Assembly: GCA_963693305.1 (NCBI GenBank)
Contig: OY855908.1
Coordinates: forward strand, 5,446,501-5,510,500
Length of the DNA: 64,000 nucleotides
DNA from: Meandrina meandrites
Taxonomy: Eukaryota > Cnidaria > Anthozoa > Scleractinia > Meandrinidae
Reading direction: 5' to 3'
Under the pieces are notes generated by a model that was not told the DNA's origin, searched no databases, and saw only the letters and a program-made list of their open reading frames with translations. Of the stretch, positions 48,663 through 58,195 are shown piece by piece. Position numbers and translations under genes: made by a program. Position 1 is the stretch's first letter, and every line of letters begins with the position of its first letter.

Positions 48663-50189
48663 TAAAACGAACAAAGTTTTGCACAACCGTATGCAGAAAT
48701 GTGCTCTCAAAAATTCGATCGAGGAAGGCGGAAGTGAATACAGCTCATTAAATAATCCAGTGTTGAAACAAACAAATAGAAACCTTGTGTTCCTGTTAAT
48801 AAGTCACGAATAACGAATAATCATCCTGAACTCACCTTGTTACAGAAAACCAGATCGCAGTTCTGCAAAGCTGAGCAATTTTCAACTCAGTAAACAGCAA
48901 AACAACACCTCGAGTTGGAATGCAAGGCAAAATGAAAGTAAACCCGTACAGAGATCTGGGATCGACCCAGAATCCCCCGGCGCACAAAGTCTGGAATGGC
49001 GCTGGAATTTCAACCTTTGGAAGTGTGGAATGATGTCCACAGGACGCATGATGAGCTAGACTGTTCACAGCCCTCTATTTTTTTCGTGTTTTCCTTCGAT
49101 CGTTGAACGCGGGGAAAGAGGGGCGAGTGAACTGGACGCCAGCGCAAGACGAGAGGCATCTTGCCAACCCCGTACTTCACGCTTCGCGCTCGCTTTCTCG
49201 CGTTTTCTCAAGTTGTGGACAGTCTAATGATGAGCCTTTATAATGCCATGCATTTTATTCGGTGTCTGACATTTGCATGCAGACTGAAGACTAATAGTGA
49301 ATATTGTGTCATAATTTATACGATTATTGAGAGGGTAAACAGGCTAACGAGAGCACTATTCAGGGTAATCTGATTGACAGTGTTTTAATTTTAGTCTGCT
49401 GTCTGCAAATGTCAGACACCCCAGTACCGCAGCTCCCGCAAGCTTGCGATTTCATTGCTCTTTGTTGGAAAGTAGCTGCATTGTGTTCAGGCCTTAAGAC
49501 ATTGCCTGGGTTCTTTGTTTCCTATATAATTAACATGTACAAATGTCGTTTCCATCATTACCTGGTAAATATTTTTCTATTTTGTTGTATTTGCATCTAC
49601 TTTTTTTTTCTTCTGTATTGTGTTTTACAACCCGGATAAAGTTCGTAATTTTTTTTACTACTCAGCTCGTTTGGTTTTCACTATTCTGAGTACTTTTCAA
49701 TCACTTTTCTATTATTATTTTTTTGTGGCGCTTAATTGTTGTTCCTTGGTTGTTGACCCAAGCTCGTGCCAGGTAGATTTTCGAGGGGCTTAGTGTCCGA
49801 GGGGAGGGTGGGTCAGGAGTTATCACTGGAGGACGTGGAAAATGTTTGCACTGATATTAAGAAGATACCCGATCCATTTAAAGATATTTAGGTGCGTATA
49901 AGAATACTCCGTGATTAAGAAAGTGCGATAAAATGCTCTTTCGTTTATCAGCGCTTCAAGAAAAGTCTACAGAAGCTCCGCGCTTCCCAAAGAAAGAGCG
50001 CCTGATTGTTGGTTTCATGATAACTCATCAAATGAACTGATACAACACTGCCTAGACTTGCGGAGTTACCAACAGTACTTTTACAATTTTTACGACGGAA
50101 CCGAGATGCAGCCATGCATGTTCGATCACTAAGGCGTGATCTTCAATGTCGGGCATGGCTTTGGTCATCGAAAAAAATTAAAATAAACA

Positions 50190-50244
50190 AGATAGATAGA
50201 TAAACTTTATTAATGTGGCAAAATCCCACTAAATTTGGGGACAC
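50190..50244 (-). mobile_element. 5'-truncated non-LTR retrotransposon tail
   Basis: A B-specific insertion of about 55 bp ends, on the minus strand, in TAAAGTTTATCTATCTATC, the short-repeat 3' tail typical of CR1/L2-like elements. Copy A lacks it. Confidence 0.5.
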
Positions 50245-50360
50245 AAAAACAACAAAAAATACGTTTCGGAAAGTAGACCTAGTGAAAATTAATATAGTAA
50301 AACCAATAATGAGAGTGCTTGTTCAGTCTCAGAGGTTCACGATAAACAAACATTGACTTG

Positions 50361-50653
50361 AAAGGGGCAGTATCATGAGAGGTCTTCCAAGTTTTTGTGG
50401 AAACCATGCTATAGTTATAAAGGTGCACTCACTGATTAACAGAATAACTTTAAACAACAAAAAATGTATTAATTCACTCCCTTAGTTGTGAATTAATTTC
50501 CTACTGGTCCGAAACCATAACAGTTTTAAACAACTCGGTCGTGACCAGTTCAATGCGTTTAAGCAAGGTTAGGCAATTAGTGGATTTCCAGTTAATATCA
50601 ATGCTTTCATTGGATTTTGAAGTAGAACTAAATCTTGGTGAGACTGCCCCTTT
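50361..50653. mobile_element. 293-bp MITE with AAAGGGGCAGT ends
   Basis: AAAGGGGCAGTATCA at the left mirrors TGAGACTGCCCCTTT at the right. Copy A lacks it at the same place (GACTTTCAGGTACGTG, about 13530). The target duplication is not clear. Confidence 0.7.
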
Positions 50654-50708
50654 AAGCTAAGGTACCTGTCTTCATATTTGTCCCAGGGAGCTTACCATCG
50701 TCCCGTGG

Positions 50709-50915
50709 AGTAGTATAGTCGGTAGTAATCAAATACCATCTCTGGGTGCACCTAAATTTTTAACCTCTTCACGAGACTAGTAGTCAGGGACCAAAGCCAA
50801 ACCATGCTCTCATAGCTCGCATGGTTTGGCTTTGGTCCCTGACTATAGTCCCGTAAAGAGGTTAAAAATTTAGGTTTACCAAAGATAGTATTTGATTACT
50901 ACCGACTATACTACT
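50709..50915. repeat. Palindromic left terminus of the viral element
   Basis: A 207-bp near-perfect palindrome starts AGTAGTATAGTCGGTAGTAA and ends with its complement; the loop is about TCTCATAGC at 50809-50817. It begins exactly where homology to segment A ends. The AGT start suits Polinton-type inverted ends. It could instead be an independent fold-back MITE next to the virus; the right end of the element, outside the window, would decide. Confidence 0.6.
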
Positions 50916-51063
50916 CGTAACAATCAAAAGAAGGGACGCGGCCAGCGCGGGGACAAGCAATTAGAGAATTGACACCGTGCAGTATAAAAGTTTTTCCTAA
51001 ATAGAGAATTGCCGCCTTAAGATTATAATAATTAATTATTAAAAATATTTTTCTACATAATAT
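50916..51063 (+). promoter_or_regulatory. Leader/promoter of the polymerase gene
   Basis: An AT-rich stretch follows the terminal palindrome and runs directly into the polymerase start as ACATAATATATGG, an AT box touching the ATG. AGAGAATTG occurs twice (about 50963 and 51004), a possible small direct repeat. Confidence 0.4.
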
Positions 51064-54000
51064 ATGGTGGACGAAATAGACTTCGAATCTCTTGAAAATG
51101 TAGACCTCGAATCTCTCGAACAAGAACTTGCGAGAATAGACCCAGAAGAGTTGCGCTATTTATCGCAATTACTTTCAGAAAACGTCCCTGCGGTTAAAAA
51201 GATAATAAGGAATGTGCTGGAAGAACCAATTCCAGAAGAAACAAAGAAGCGTTTAAAACCGCCTTTAAAACCAAAACCTTACCAACCAATAGCACCCCCC
51301 AGAAAAAGGAACAGAAGACAAAAAATAATTAGACAGTTTCAACTTCTGAGGCAGTTTGATCCCATCCACCCGCAAAACATAAGAAATGTGGCAGACTACC
51401 AGAATGAGGTTGTGGATAAGTACAAGGACGAAACAACTGAGGGTGTAGAGAAGATAAAAGGTAGGCGTTATATTCGATGGCGCTTCAAAAAGAATCTGGA
51501 AAGAGACCAAACAGCAAAATTCATGGAAAAAATAAGAAAGGACGTAAGAACATCATTTTACATAAGGTACGTTTTTGCATTTAATTTGCGCAACATTGAA
51601 GACGGAACCTTTCTTACCTTCTACCAAAATGAAAAAGGCTCCCGATGGATAAACAAGCTAGAAGACGCGGAAAAATGGCTGAGGGAAAGGGAGTCTGAAC
51701 GTCTGGATGTAGATAGAATCGAAAGACCAGACACAAAATGGATCTTCGACCACCACTTTGCTGTTGATGTAAAAGTTGTACTTGACCGTCAACCGCTGAT
51801 GGGAACCGGCACATTACCCGACTGGCTGCGCAACCTTGCACACGCAGCGAGAGGACAAGCAATGGTGGCACTGGATACCTATAGAGATAACTTGTGTCTG
51901 TGGCGTTGTATTGCTGTACACAAAGGAGCTAGGCCAGATCGAAGTACAGAAGCAGCCCGACGTCTAGCCAAGAATTTCTTCAAGTTCAGGGATACGCCGA
52001 CGGACTGTCCAAAAACCTCACTGGATGAATTAGAAAAGGTGGAAATGCACCTGAACAAGGGCACCGCTTTTTCAGGTTGGCTGGGAATAAGGGTTTATGT
52101 ACCAGAGCGTGTAGGAACAACTGAAGTTGTATGGCACCTCACAAGAAATCCTGCGGCTCAGTTTAAAAACGTTATGACAATCGGTATTTTTGGAAAGCAC
52201 GCATTCTTAATAAAAGACATTAAAAAGTTAGCAAAAACTTATGCATGCATCCATTGCAAAGCCAGATTCACGCAATCCGGCAGTCTTCAACGTCACGCAG
52301 AAAGATGTGCGCAAGGGAAAACGGTAATAGATTGTCCAGGAGAAAAGGTAGAAGCGCCACAGTCAGCTTATCAGAAGGCGTTTTATCCAAAGCATCAAGC
52401 CTCAAAAGAATCAATTCAGTGGGTTGAGTACGCAGCAAAGCATTGGAAAATTCCCATTCACCACGCAATGTCGGGCCACGGAGGAGAGCGTTGGATAGGG
52501 AAAAGACCAGTTGATGGCTACAACCATGAGCATAAGCTTGTGTTACAATACCACGGTTGCTACTGGCACGGTTGTCCAAAATGTTACCCTGATCGGGATA
52601 AAATAATTGACCGCGGCGACAGAACAAGAGAAGATCTCTCCCAAGCGACAATGAGGCGCACAGATTATCTCAGAAGGGTAGGATACAAAGTAATAGAGTG
52701 TTGGGCCTGTGAAGTCGGTGACAAATATGTTGAAGAATTACCAGAAACTCAAACAAAAAACTACCCACACGCGATCTTCTACGATTTCGAGTCGTACGGA
52801 GATGAAAGTAAGCGGAAGGAGCCAACAGACAGTTTTACAATCGTGAACGAACACGTGCCAGTTTCGGTGAGCATCGGTGACACGTTTGAAAGAGAGCCAA
52901 CCCACATCTGCGAAAGAGATCCGAAAAAAATGATCCGCAAGTTTGCGGAAGAGCTGGAGAGGCGGGGCAGAAACATCAGGAAACGAGTAAGAGAGGAGTT
53001 TATGCCAGCAGACATCGCCCTGCTACCAAAAGACCAGAGGAAAAAGATTGAAGAATGGTGTGACCAGGTGGTAGTTACCGGGTTCAACTCGGGGCAATAC
53101 GATCTGAATCTGATCAAAGAGTACTTCGCGGAAAAACTCGCGGACACAACCAACAAAGTAAGAGTGGCAAAGAACGGAAACAAAATTATGTTCATACTCA
53201 CTTCTGGCTTACGTTTCCTTGACATAATGAACTACCTTGGACCAGGTACCTCCTACGAGAAATGGGTAAAAGCCTACGATTGTAAAACAGTAAAATCCTG
53301 GCTCCCGTACGAGTGGTTTGACAGCCTAGAAAAGCTGGATTACCCGGGATTGCCGGATTACCTGCATTGGTATTCAAAGATGAAAGGAGACTTTGTGCTA
53401 AAACTGTCGGAATGGAAAGCCTGCAAGAAGCTGTTCCGAGAAAAGGGAATGAAAACCTTCAAAGACTGGGTGTGTTACTACAATGATCTGGATGTGGCCC
53501 CAGGACTTGAGGCGCTGCAAAAGATGAAAAACTTCTACGAAGAGAAGGGGATTGACATAATGAAAGACGCAGTCAGCGTTCCAGGGGTGAGCTTAAATTA
53601 CTTGCTAAAAGGGTCTATTAAGCGCGGCGCGGATCTTTACGCCCCAAGCAAAGACGCGTACGAGATGCTGAAAGAAGCGGTTGTTGGAGGGCCAAGCATC
53701 GATTTCACAAGATACCACGAAGTCGGAAAAACAAGAATAAGATCACATCAAATAGCAGAACCACAACTTTGTCAAAACATCGTCGGATACGATGCCAACG
53801 CCTTGTATCTTTCAACAATGCTCAGAGAAATGCCTTGTGGAAAGGAAAGAGTTGAACACCACTATGACGACTTGGTAATGCCTTTTCAACTAACACAAAC
53901 TCTCAAAGAAGGAAGCTGGTTCGGGTACACAGAAGTAGATATAGAGATTCCGAAGCCATTGCACCCAAAGTTCGAGGAAATGTGTCCATTCTTCTATAAC

Positions 54001-55038
54001 AAAGTGGTGCCAGCAAAAGCTGTTCCCGAACACATGCTAAAATACTTGCGGGATACAGGAAGAAAACGAGGAGAAGACAAGAAACTCATGGGGGCGTTGT
54101 CAGCAAAGAGAATACTACTATACGCACCTCTGCTGCTCTGGTATGTGAATCACGGAGCGGAAATTACAAAGGTTTACCGGACAATTGACTACAAACCGGA
54201 AAAGATATTTACCTGGTTCGTGGAAGAAGTAACGAAGGCGCGGCGTACAGGAGACGTTGAAAAAAGCAAAGCACTGTTGGCCGATGTGTTCAAACTGTTG
54301 GGCAACAGTGGGTACGGTAAGCTAATAGAAGCCTTGGAGCGGCAAAAAAACGTCATTTACACCAAAGATGAGAAGGTAGTTGACAGAGCATTGCGAAGTG
54401 CATATTTCTCAGACCTTGACGAGATTGGAGAGGCGTATGAGTTAGAAAGCAGGAAGCCAAGGATAACAATAAGAAGACCGTTTCAGGTTGGAATAGCGGT
54501 CTACCAGCTGGCAAAGCTGAGGATGTTGGAATTCTATTACGACTTCCTTGACGTGTACTTAGACAGAAAAGATTTCGAGTTGATTCAGATGGACACAGAC
54601 AGCAACTACTTGGCTATCTCTGGTAAGAAACTCGAGGACATTGTGAAACCAGAGATGAAAGCAGAATTCGAAAAACAAAAAAAGAATTGGCTGGCATGGG
54701 ACAAGTGGAGCGGGAGAACACCAGGTCTGTTTAAGCTGGAATGTGAGGGGGACAGGATGATAGCACTTTGCCCCAAATGCTACTATATTGACGACCGAGG
54801 GGAAAAAAAGAAGTTCAGCACAAAAGGAATGTCAAAGAAGCAAAACAATATAACCTGGCAGCGTTTCAAGGCGGCGCTAGAAGGAAACAAGGATATGGCA
54901 ACAAACAGAGGGTTTCGGATGCGGGATGGAAAAATAGTAACTTACGAACAGGAGAAGCTGGGGTTGAGTGCATATTATGACAAACGATGGGTGCTACCTA
55001 ACGGGATACACACCGAACCAATTGAATACCACATTTAA
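51064..55038 (+). CDS. polB: Protein-primed DNA polymerase B (Polinton/adintovirus type) with OTU-like and VSR-like domains
   Basis: A 1324-residue intact ORF. Family B motifs appear in order: exonuclease I YDFESYG (573-579), exonuclease II GFNSGQYDLN (about 670), YNDLD (about 807), polymerase motif A GYDANALYLSTM (about 905), motif B KLLGNSGYGK (about 1078), motif C MDTDSNYLA (about 1177) and KGMSKK (about 1255). This is the protein-primed branch used by Polintons and adintoviruses to copy linear genomes. Upstream are an OTU-like segment with DNLCLWR (Cys278) and GKHAFLI (His379), a zinc finger CIHC...HAERC (395-415) and a VSR-like nuclease segment YHGCYWHGC (496-504). The first 250 residues are unassigned and start acidic. 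The OTU reading rests on motif alignment only. It is the first gene after the left terminus. Confidence 0.9.
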   Translation: MVDEIDFESLENVDLESLEQELARIDPEELRYLSQLLSENVPAVKKIIRNVLEEPIPEETKKRLKPPLKPKPYQPIAPPRKRNRRQKIIRQFQLLRQFDPIHPQNIRNVADYQNEVVDKYKDETTEGVEKIKGRRYIRWRFKKNLERDQTAKFMEKIRKDVRTSFYIRYVFAFNLRNIEDGTFLTFYQNEKGSRWINKLEDAEKWLRERESERLDVDRIERPDTKWIFDHHFAVDVKVVLDRQPLMGTGTLPDWLRNLAHAARGQAMVALDTYRDNLCLWRCIAVHKGARPDRSTEAARRLAKNFFKFRDTPTDCPKTSLDELEKVEMHLNKGTAFSGWLGIRVYVPERVGTTEVVWHLTRNPAAQFKNVMTIGIFGKHAFLIKDIKKLAKTYACIHCKARFTQSGSLQRHAERCAQGKTVIDCPGEKVEAPQSAYQKAFYPKHQASKESIQWVEYAAKHWKIPIHHAMSGHGGERWIGKRPVDGYNHEHKLVLQYHGCYWHGCPKCYPDRDKIIDRGDRTREDLSQATMRRTDYLRRVGYKVIECWACEVGDKYVEELPETQTKNYPHAIFYDFESYGDESKRKEPTDSFTIVNEHVPVSVSIGDTFEREPTHICERDPKKMIRKFAEELERRGRNIRKRVREEFMPADIALLPKDQRKKIEEWCDQVVVTGFNSGQYDLNLIKEYFAEKLADTTNKVRVAKNGNKIMFILTSGLRFLDIMNYLGPGTSYEKWVKAYDCKTVKSWLPYEWFDSLEKLDYPGLPDYLHWYSKMKGDFVLKLSEWKACKKLFREKGMKTFKDWVCYYNDLDVAPGLEALQKMKNFYEEKGIDIMKDAVSVPGVSLNYLLKGSIKRGADLYAPSKDAYEMLKEAVVGGPSIDFTRYHEVGKTRIRSHQIAEPQLCQNIVGYDANALYLSTMLREMPCGKERVEHHYDDLVMPFQLTQTLKEGSWFGYTEVDIEIPKPLHPKFEEMCPFFYNKVVPAKAVPEHMLKYLRDTGRKRGEDKKLMGALSAKRILLYAPLLLWYVNHGAEITKVYRTIDYKPEKIFTWFVEEVTKARRTGDVEKSKALLADVFKLLGNSGYGKLIEALERQKNVIYTKDEKVVDRALRSAYFSDLDEIGEAYELESRKPRITIRRPFQVGIAVYQLAKLRMLEFYYDFLDVYLDRKDFELIQMDTDSNYLAISGKKLEDIVKPEMKAEFEKQKKNWLAWDKWSGRTPGLFKLECEGDRMIALCPKCYYIDDRGEKKKFSTKGMSKKQNNITWQRFKAALEGNKDMATNRGFRMRDGKIVTYEQEKLGLSAYYDKRWVLPNGIHTEPIEYHI

Positions 55039-55098
55039 GTGGGGTAAACAGTGGGGTTTCACCCCACACCCCATCAACTTGTTGATATTCCACACCCC
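55039..55098. repeat. Intergenic palindromic viral repeat (GTGGGGTA type)
   Basis: Directly after the polymerase stop lie GTGGGGTAAACAGTGGGG, CCCCACACCCC and the hairpin ATCAACTTGTTGAT, ending in CCACACCCCC. It separates two convergent genes and might also serve as a hairpin terminator (inference). Confidence 0.6.
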
Positions 55099-56089
55099 CC
55101 TAGGTAACTTTGGCTGGAGGTAATTCTGTATTGGGAGGCACTACAAGCAGTTCTTCACGTACAAAACCACGTTTGGGCCCATCGCGTAAATAGTAGAGAA
55201 CGGGCTGATTCGGTTTGGTAAAAGAACGTTCAATGTTGTAAACTTTCAAAGACCAGATTGGATCAGTCGCTCTTTTAACACCACCTTCAAGCTCGCCAGG
55301 TTCGTACTAATACCGAACCATAACGATGGATGGGAGCTTTTTTTCGTTTAAACCAACAGGTCTCAAATATTTAGTTGACGGTTCTGCATAAACATTTTTT
55401 TTCTTGATTGCGGTAGCAGGTTTCATACCAATCAACCGCGTGACTTGGTTGTTCAGAGCAGAAACAACGGAGGGAAGCCTTTTTACCCACTCAGTGGACC
55501 GCTGACCCTCATTGCTACGCATTTCAACCGCGTACTGATACCCGAACAAACGCTCAGCCAAGGTACGGTTGAAACGTTCAACGATAGCTTGGTCTCTGTG
55601 AATTTCAGGGCGGCCGCGTCTGATAGAAGTTTTGTGCTTCTCCATTTCTTTTGTAACAGCGCCCATGAATTCGCGCCCAGGATCAACCTGCAGCATCTGC
55701 GGCCACTTCAGAGGTCCACGTGTATAAATTGTCTTAAAAGCTTTGGCAACCTCAGCAGAATCTTTGGAGGTTAAAGGCTGAGCTTCTTTGAATCTGCTGG
55801 CAACATCAACAACGGTAAGCGCGTATTTGTAAGTGCTACGGCCCACTTTGTCGTGCGGCAGAAAAAGAAGATCTGCCTGATGCACTTTGTTGGGTAAGGA
55901 TACGTCGAATTTTGGACGAGGAATGTAGCGCGGGGCGGGGAGGTAGATCTGCCAGAGCGCTTGTTTGAACAACCATTCTTTAGCAACAACTTCAGGAACC
56001 TTAGCAGCAACCGCTAATTTTTTAATGGCGGAGATACCTTTCCAGTAACCTTGTGGGCTGTAATAACGCCGCGCCAATTTTCTATCCAT
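55099..56089 (-). pseudogene. Retroviral-type integrase (DDE), interrupted by an in-frame TAG
   Basis: From the ATG at 56089, 260 codons encode a Polinton-type integrase. The rve core has Asp73 (QADLLFLP), Asp136 (LQVDPGREFMG) and Glu171 (QAIVERFNR), spaced D,D35E. At 55307-55309 a TAG interrupts the frame. The same frame then stays open for 68 more codons to 55099, and these resemble the chromo/SH3-like C-terminal tail of such integrases (SLKVYNIERSFTKPN, YYLRDGPKRGFVREEL). So this is either a recent nonsense change that removes the tail, or stop readthrough. The catalytic core itself is complete. The enzyme would insert the element into host DNA. The gene is divergent from the 179 aa ORF with only about 28 bp between the starts. 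Confidence 0.85.
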
Positions 56090-56117
56090 TTAAATAATTA
56101 TGCGCGGGCATATATAC
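56090..56117. promoter_or_regulatory. Bidirectional TATATA promoter between integrase and the 179 aa ORF
   Basis: The 28-bp gap contains CATATATAC (56109-56117), a self-complementary TATATA box placed 2 nt before the plus-strand ATG at 56118 and about 21 nt before the integrase ATG. The same arrangement recurs at 63105-63133. Confidence 0.5.
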
Positions 56118-56639
56118 ATGGCCACAAAACCTTACCCAAGGGGTGTGGGGTACCCCCACAGTGAACAACTAAAAAAAGAGCTTATCAAAATGTTGCTGAA
56201 AAAGCAGGAAGCGTTAATAAAAGAAATCAAGCCAGAAAAAGATCTTGACGACCGTTACGAGTGGGAATTCTACCCTGAGCCTGAAGAGATGAGCCACCCT
56301 CCCAAACCAAAATTATGGTATTTAATTGCAGTACTAAAAAAAGTCGGCATTTCTTTAGAACAGATCGGCGACGAAATGGGGTTGACCTTTTTGGGTAATG
56401 TCATTTGCCAGTTCAAGCTGGTAAATCTCGGATCGTGTAACTACGTTTGTTTTTTATACAACTATTTTCAAAAGGTCTCAACAAGAGATTGGCCGGCGAA
56501 AAATGCAATACTGGAAAAGCTCACGAAAAGATTGCCGAAGATGCAACAAACCAGAAATAAAGCGGATAAAAGTTTCAACAAATGGTGGAGAGAAGAAATG
56601 TTAAAACAAATTATTTATTACAGGTATCAAGTGGGGTAA
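56118..56639 (+). CDS. Unknown viral protein, about 173 residues
   Basis: I do not recognise the family. The start at 56118 (MATKPYPRG) is preferred over the upstream in-frame ATG at 56100 because the TATATA box lies between them. The protein is Lys-rich, with a helical Trp-containing segment (PPKPKLWYLIAVLKKVGIS) and a basic C-terminus (FNKWWREEMLKQ). Residues near the start are encoded by a copy of the viral repeat (GGGGTGTGGGGTACCCCC at 56140-56157). The Cys/Tyr-rich stretch around 56394-56476 begins GTAATG and ends CAAAAG, so a small in-frame intron is possible. Confidence 0.55.
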   Translation: MATKPYPRGVGYPHSEQLKKELIKMLLKKQEALIKEIKPEKDLDDRYEWEFYPEPEEMSHPPKPKLWYLIAVLKKVGISLEQIGDEMGLTFLGNVICQFKLVNLGSCNYVCFLYNYFQKVSTRDWPAKNAILEKLTKRLPKMQQTRNKADKSFNKWWREEMLKQIIYYRYQVG

Positions 56640-56680
56640 ACCCCACACCCCTACATCAACTTTGTTGATAACCCCCACGA
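56631..56680. repeat. Viral palindromic repeat at a convergent gene junction
   Basis: GTGGGGTAAACCCCACACCCC is followed by the hairpin ATCAACTTTGTTGAT and CCCCCACG. The last codons and stop of the 179 aa ORF lie in the first arm. It closely parallels the copy at 55039-55098. Confidence 0.6.
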
Positions 56681-57205
56681 TTAAACAGCAGTTGACTTAG
56701 ATGTTCTGTTAACCTTTACCCCCACTCCACTATCAGTGTGGTTTGAAAAACGCAGTTTTGTCTTTGCAGTAGTAAAGGTGTTGTACTTTTTCACAATATC
56801 TTGATACTCCCCGTCAGAGATTACACCATCTTCAAGAGCGGTTGATATGAGAGAGTTGATCGCGCTCAGCGTAGCTTCAGCCAGGGTCTGTATTTTTTCG
56901 TGTTTTTTCGCTTTCCGCAGGAAAAATTTGATGGTGACCATGCAGGAGGTTGACACCAATGAAAACAAGGTGGCAGTTGCGATTAAAGGACCGCCAACAG
57001 CAACGCCAACCGCAGAAAGAGAAGCGGCGAGCCCTGAGCCGGTAAGAATGGTAGCGACTCCGCCTGTAAATGCACATACCGTTTGGCAACGTGTGTGCCA
57101 CCGTTTGAATTTGGCTGAGGTTTCGTAGTAGTGCACCAACTGGTTTTCCAAATTCGTCTTTATCAATTCTATTTCAGCTCGCCTGAATTTTGTTGCAGAA
57201 TCCAT
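56681..57205 (-). CDS. Predicted membrane protein, 174 aa
   Basis: A charged N-terminal helix (ELIKTNLENQLVHYYETSAKFKRWH) precedes two hydrophobic segments at about residues 43-66 (CAFTGGVATILTGSGLAASL) and 69-92 (VGGPLIATATLFSLVSTSCM), then a basic stretch FFLRKAKKHEK and a C-terminal helical region. The layout recalls small two-helix membrane proteins with a conserved ETSAKFKRWH-like segment (SLATT-like), but I cannot assign it. TATATATAG lies about 5 nt before the ATG. It is the last gene of the minus-strand virion block. Confidence 0.6.
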   Translation of the reverse strand: MDSATKFRRAEIELIKTNLENQLVHYYETSAKFKRWHTRCQTVCAFTGGVATILTGSGLAASLSAVGVAVGGPLIATATLFSLVSTSCMVTIKFFLRKAKKHEKIQTLAEATLSAINSLISTALEDGVISDGEYQDIVKKYNTFTTAKTKLRFSNHTDSGVGVKVNRTSKSTAV

Positions 57206-57238
57206 TTTCTATATATATGTGTTTAAAAAATGTGTAAT

Positions 57239-58138
57239 CTAATCGCAATATTGGTTATGCCATTTTCCATTTTTATATACAATCCGATTACATGGACCAG
57301 TTGTATTTTTAGGGTGTGTCCAAAACTTTTTGCTAAACAGGCCGGTTTTAGTGTTAAACGCCCCCTTGGCAATGTCACCACTCCAATACTTTTTAAACAA
57401 ATCCTTATCACCACCTGTGATAGCCATGATTGCAGCAGCCACATCTTGAGCCTGTTGAAAGCCCGGAATTTTTTCGCCGATCTTTTTATTGATCGTTTCA
57501 CCGACGCCCAAACCCACCTTTTGCTTCGAGCTGATTGCGTTGCGCGCCGCGGCGTGACCCCATTGCCGTTTGTTTTTGGGAATAGCGTCAAGCGCCTTCA
57601 CCATTTTTTTGTCTGCATCATGTTTGCAGCCTTTCTCATTTTTCTTGCCTGCACAGACGGCATAATCAACGTCATGCTGCATTGCAACTGCGTCCGTGGC
57701 GCCTGTGGGTTGCTGGTATATCTTCAAGATCTTTCCCGTCTTGGGGTCGTAAGAAAGCTGTTTTTCAAGAGGATTGTACGGCCCTGTATAGTTGTGGCCC
57801 GGAAGTGTCCACCCTTTCTTTGGTTTAGGCAGCTTGCCGATGGCTTTATGCAAATCAAAAGCCCCACCGCGCGGTCGTTCATAAAGAGGGTTTGTTGGGT
57901 CATCTACTCTATTACCCGCATAAATTCTCATATCATAATTACCACCACTTTGGGGTATCAGCAACTGAGTTGCTACCCTGGGGTGTGGGGTACCCCCACT
58001 AATAAACCGTGTCTTGGTAATGCCACAACTTGCGCATTTTACTTTTAACATTCTTCTACCATTTTTTGTGGTAGTGTTTTTTTCACTTCCCGGTACGTTG
58101 GGTGTGAAACGCTTTTCCTTCACGCAGTATACCTCCAT
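57239..58138 (-). CDS. Virion phospholipase A2-domain protein with N-terminal DUF5679
   Basis: 299 residues. Residues 1-47 form a zinc-ribbon-like DUF5679 domain (VYCVKEKRFTPN...NGRRMLKVKCASCGITKTRF). Residues 110-185 match the parvovirus-type phospholipase A2: calcium loop LPGHNYTGPYNPL (112-124), catalytic pair His155-Asp156 in AVAMQHDVDYAVC, and a following KHDADKKM helix. Such domains help virions breach endosomal membranes in parvoviruses, and are found in adintovirus-like elements; the role here is inference. Residues 48-66 are encoded by the viral palindromic repeat at 57951-57989, an in-frame insertion between the two domains. TATATAA lies a few nt before the ATG. All catalytic residues that I can recognise are present. 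Confidence 0.8.
   Translation of the reverse strand: MEVYCVKEKRFTPNVPGSEKNTTTKNGRRMLKVKCASCGITKTRFISGGTPHPRVATQLLIPQSGGNYDMRIYAGNRVDDPTNPLYERPRGGAFDLHKAIGKLPKPKKGWTLPGHNYTGPYNPLEKQLSYDPKTGKILKIYQQPTGATDAVAMQHDVDYAVCAGKKNEKGCKHDADKKMVKALDAIPKNKRQWGHAAARNAISSKQKVGLGVGETINKKIGEKIPGFQQAQDVAAAIMAITGGDKDLFKKYWSGDIAKGAFNTKTGLFSKKFWTHPKNTTGPCNRIVYKNGKWHNQYCD
57951..57989. repeat. Viral palindromic repeat inside the PLA2 gene
   Basis: GGGGTATCAGCAACTGAGTT, then GCTACCC and GGGGTGTGGGGTACCCCC, sit in frame and encode the linker TPHPRVATQLLIP between DUF5679 and the PLA2 region. Confidence 0.7.
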
Positions 58139-58161
58139 CTTATATAATTAAAGAAAATTCT

Positions 58162-58195
58162 CGGGTATCAGCAACTTAGTTGCTACCCGCTGTGT
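58162..58195. repeat. Viral palindromic repeat at the end of the DUF5679 gene
   Basis: GGGTATCAGCAACT-TAGTTGCTACCC forms a hairpin. It overlaps the stop codon of the 183 aa ORF (58176-58178) and extends into the intergenic gap. Confidence 0.6.

Larger units (their letters stand above)
39127..50708 (+). repeat. Segmental duplication, copy B (direct)
   Basis: This is the second copy of the segment at 184-13570. It ends where the viral element begins: homology to copy A runs to CAGGGAGCTTACCATCG and stops near 50708. Copy B has empty sites for the 6.4 kb hAT-like and the 569-bp fold-back insertions of copy A, and carries its own insertions. About 40575-41630 is additional B-specific sequence without clear ends, containing three diverged GTTGCTTCTGGCGAAATAA-like segments about 220-320 bp apart. 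Confidence 0.85.

Noticed and set aside
50761..50880. Inverted copies of a GGTTTGGCTTTGGTCCCTGAC segment as a separate gene-regulatory hairpin
   Set aside because: They are simply the inner arms of the 207-bp terminal palindrome.
57230..58048. 272-residue plus-strand ORF opposite the PLA2 gene
   Set aside because: It lies wholly within the recognised PLA2 gene on the other strand, has no family features and no own TATATA context.
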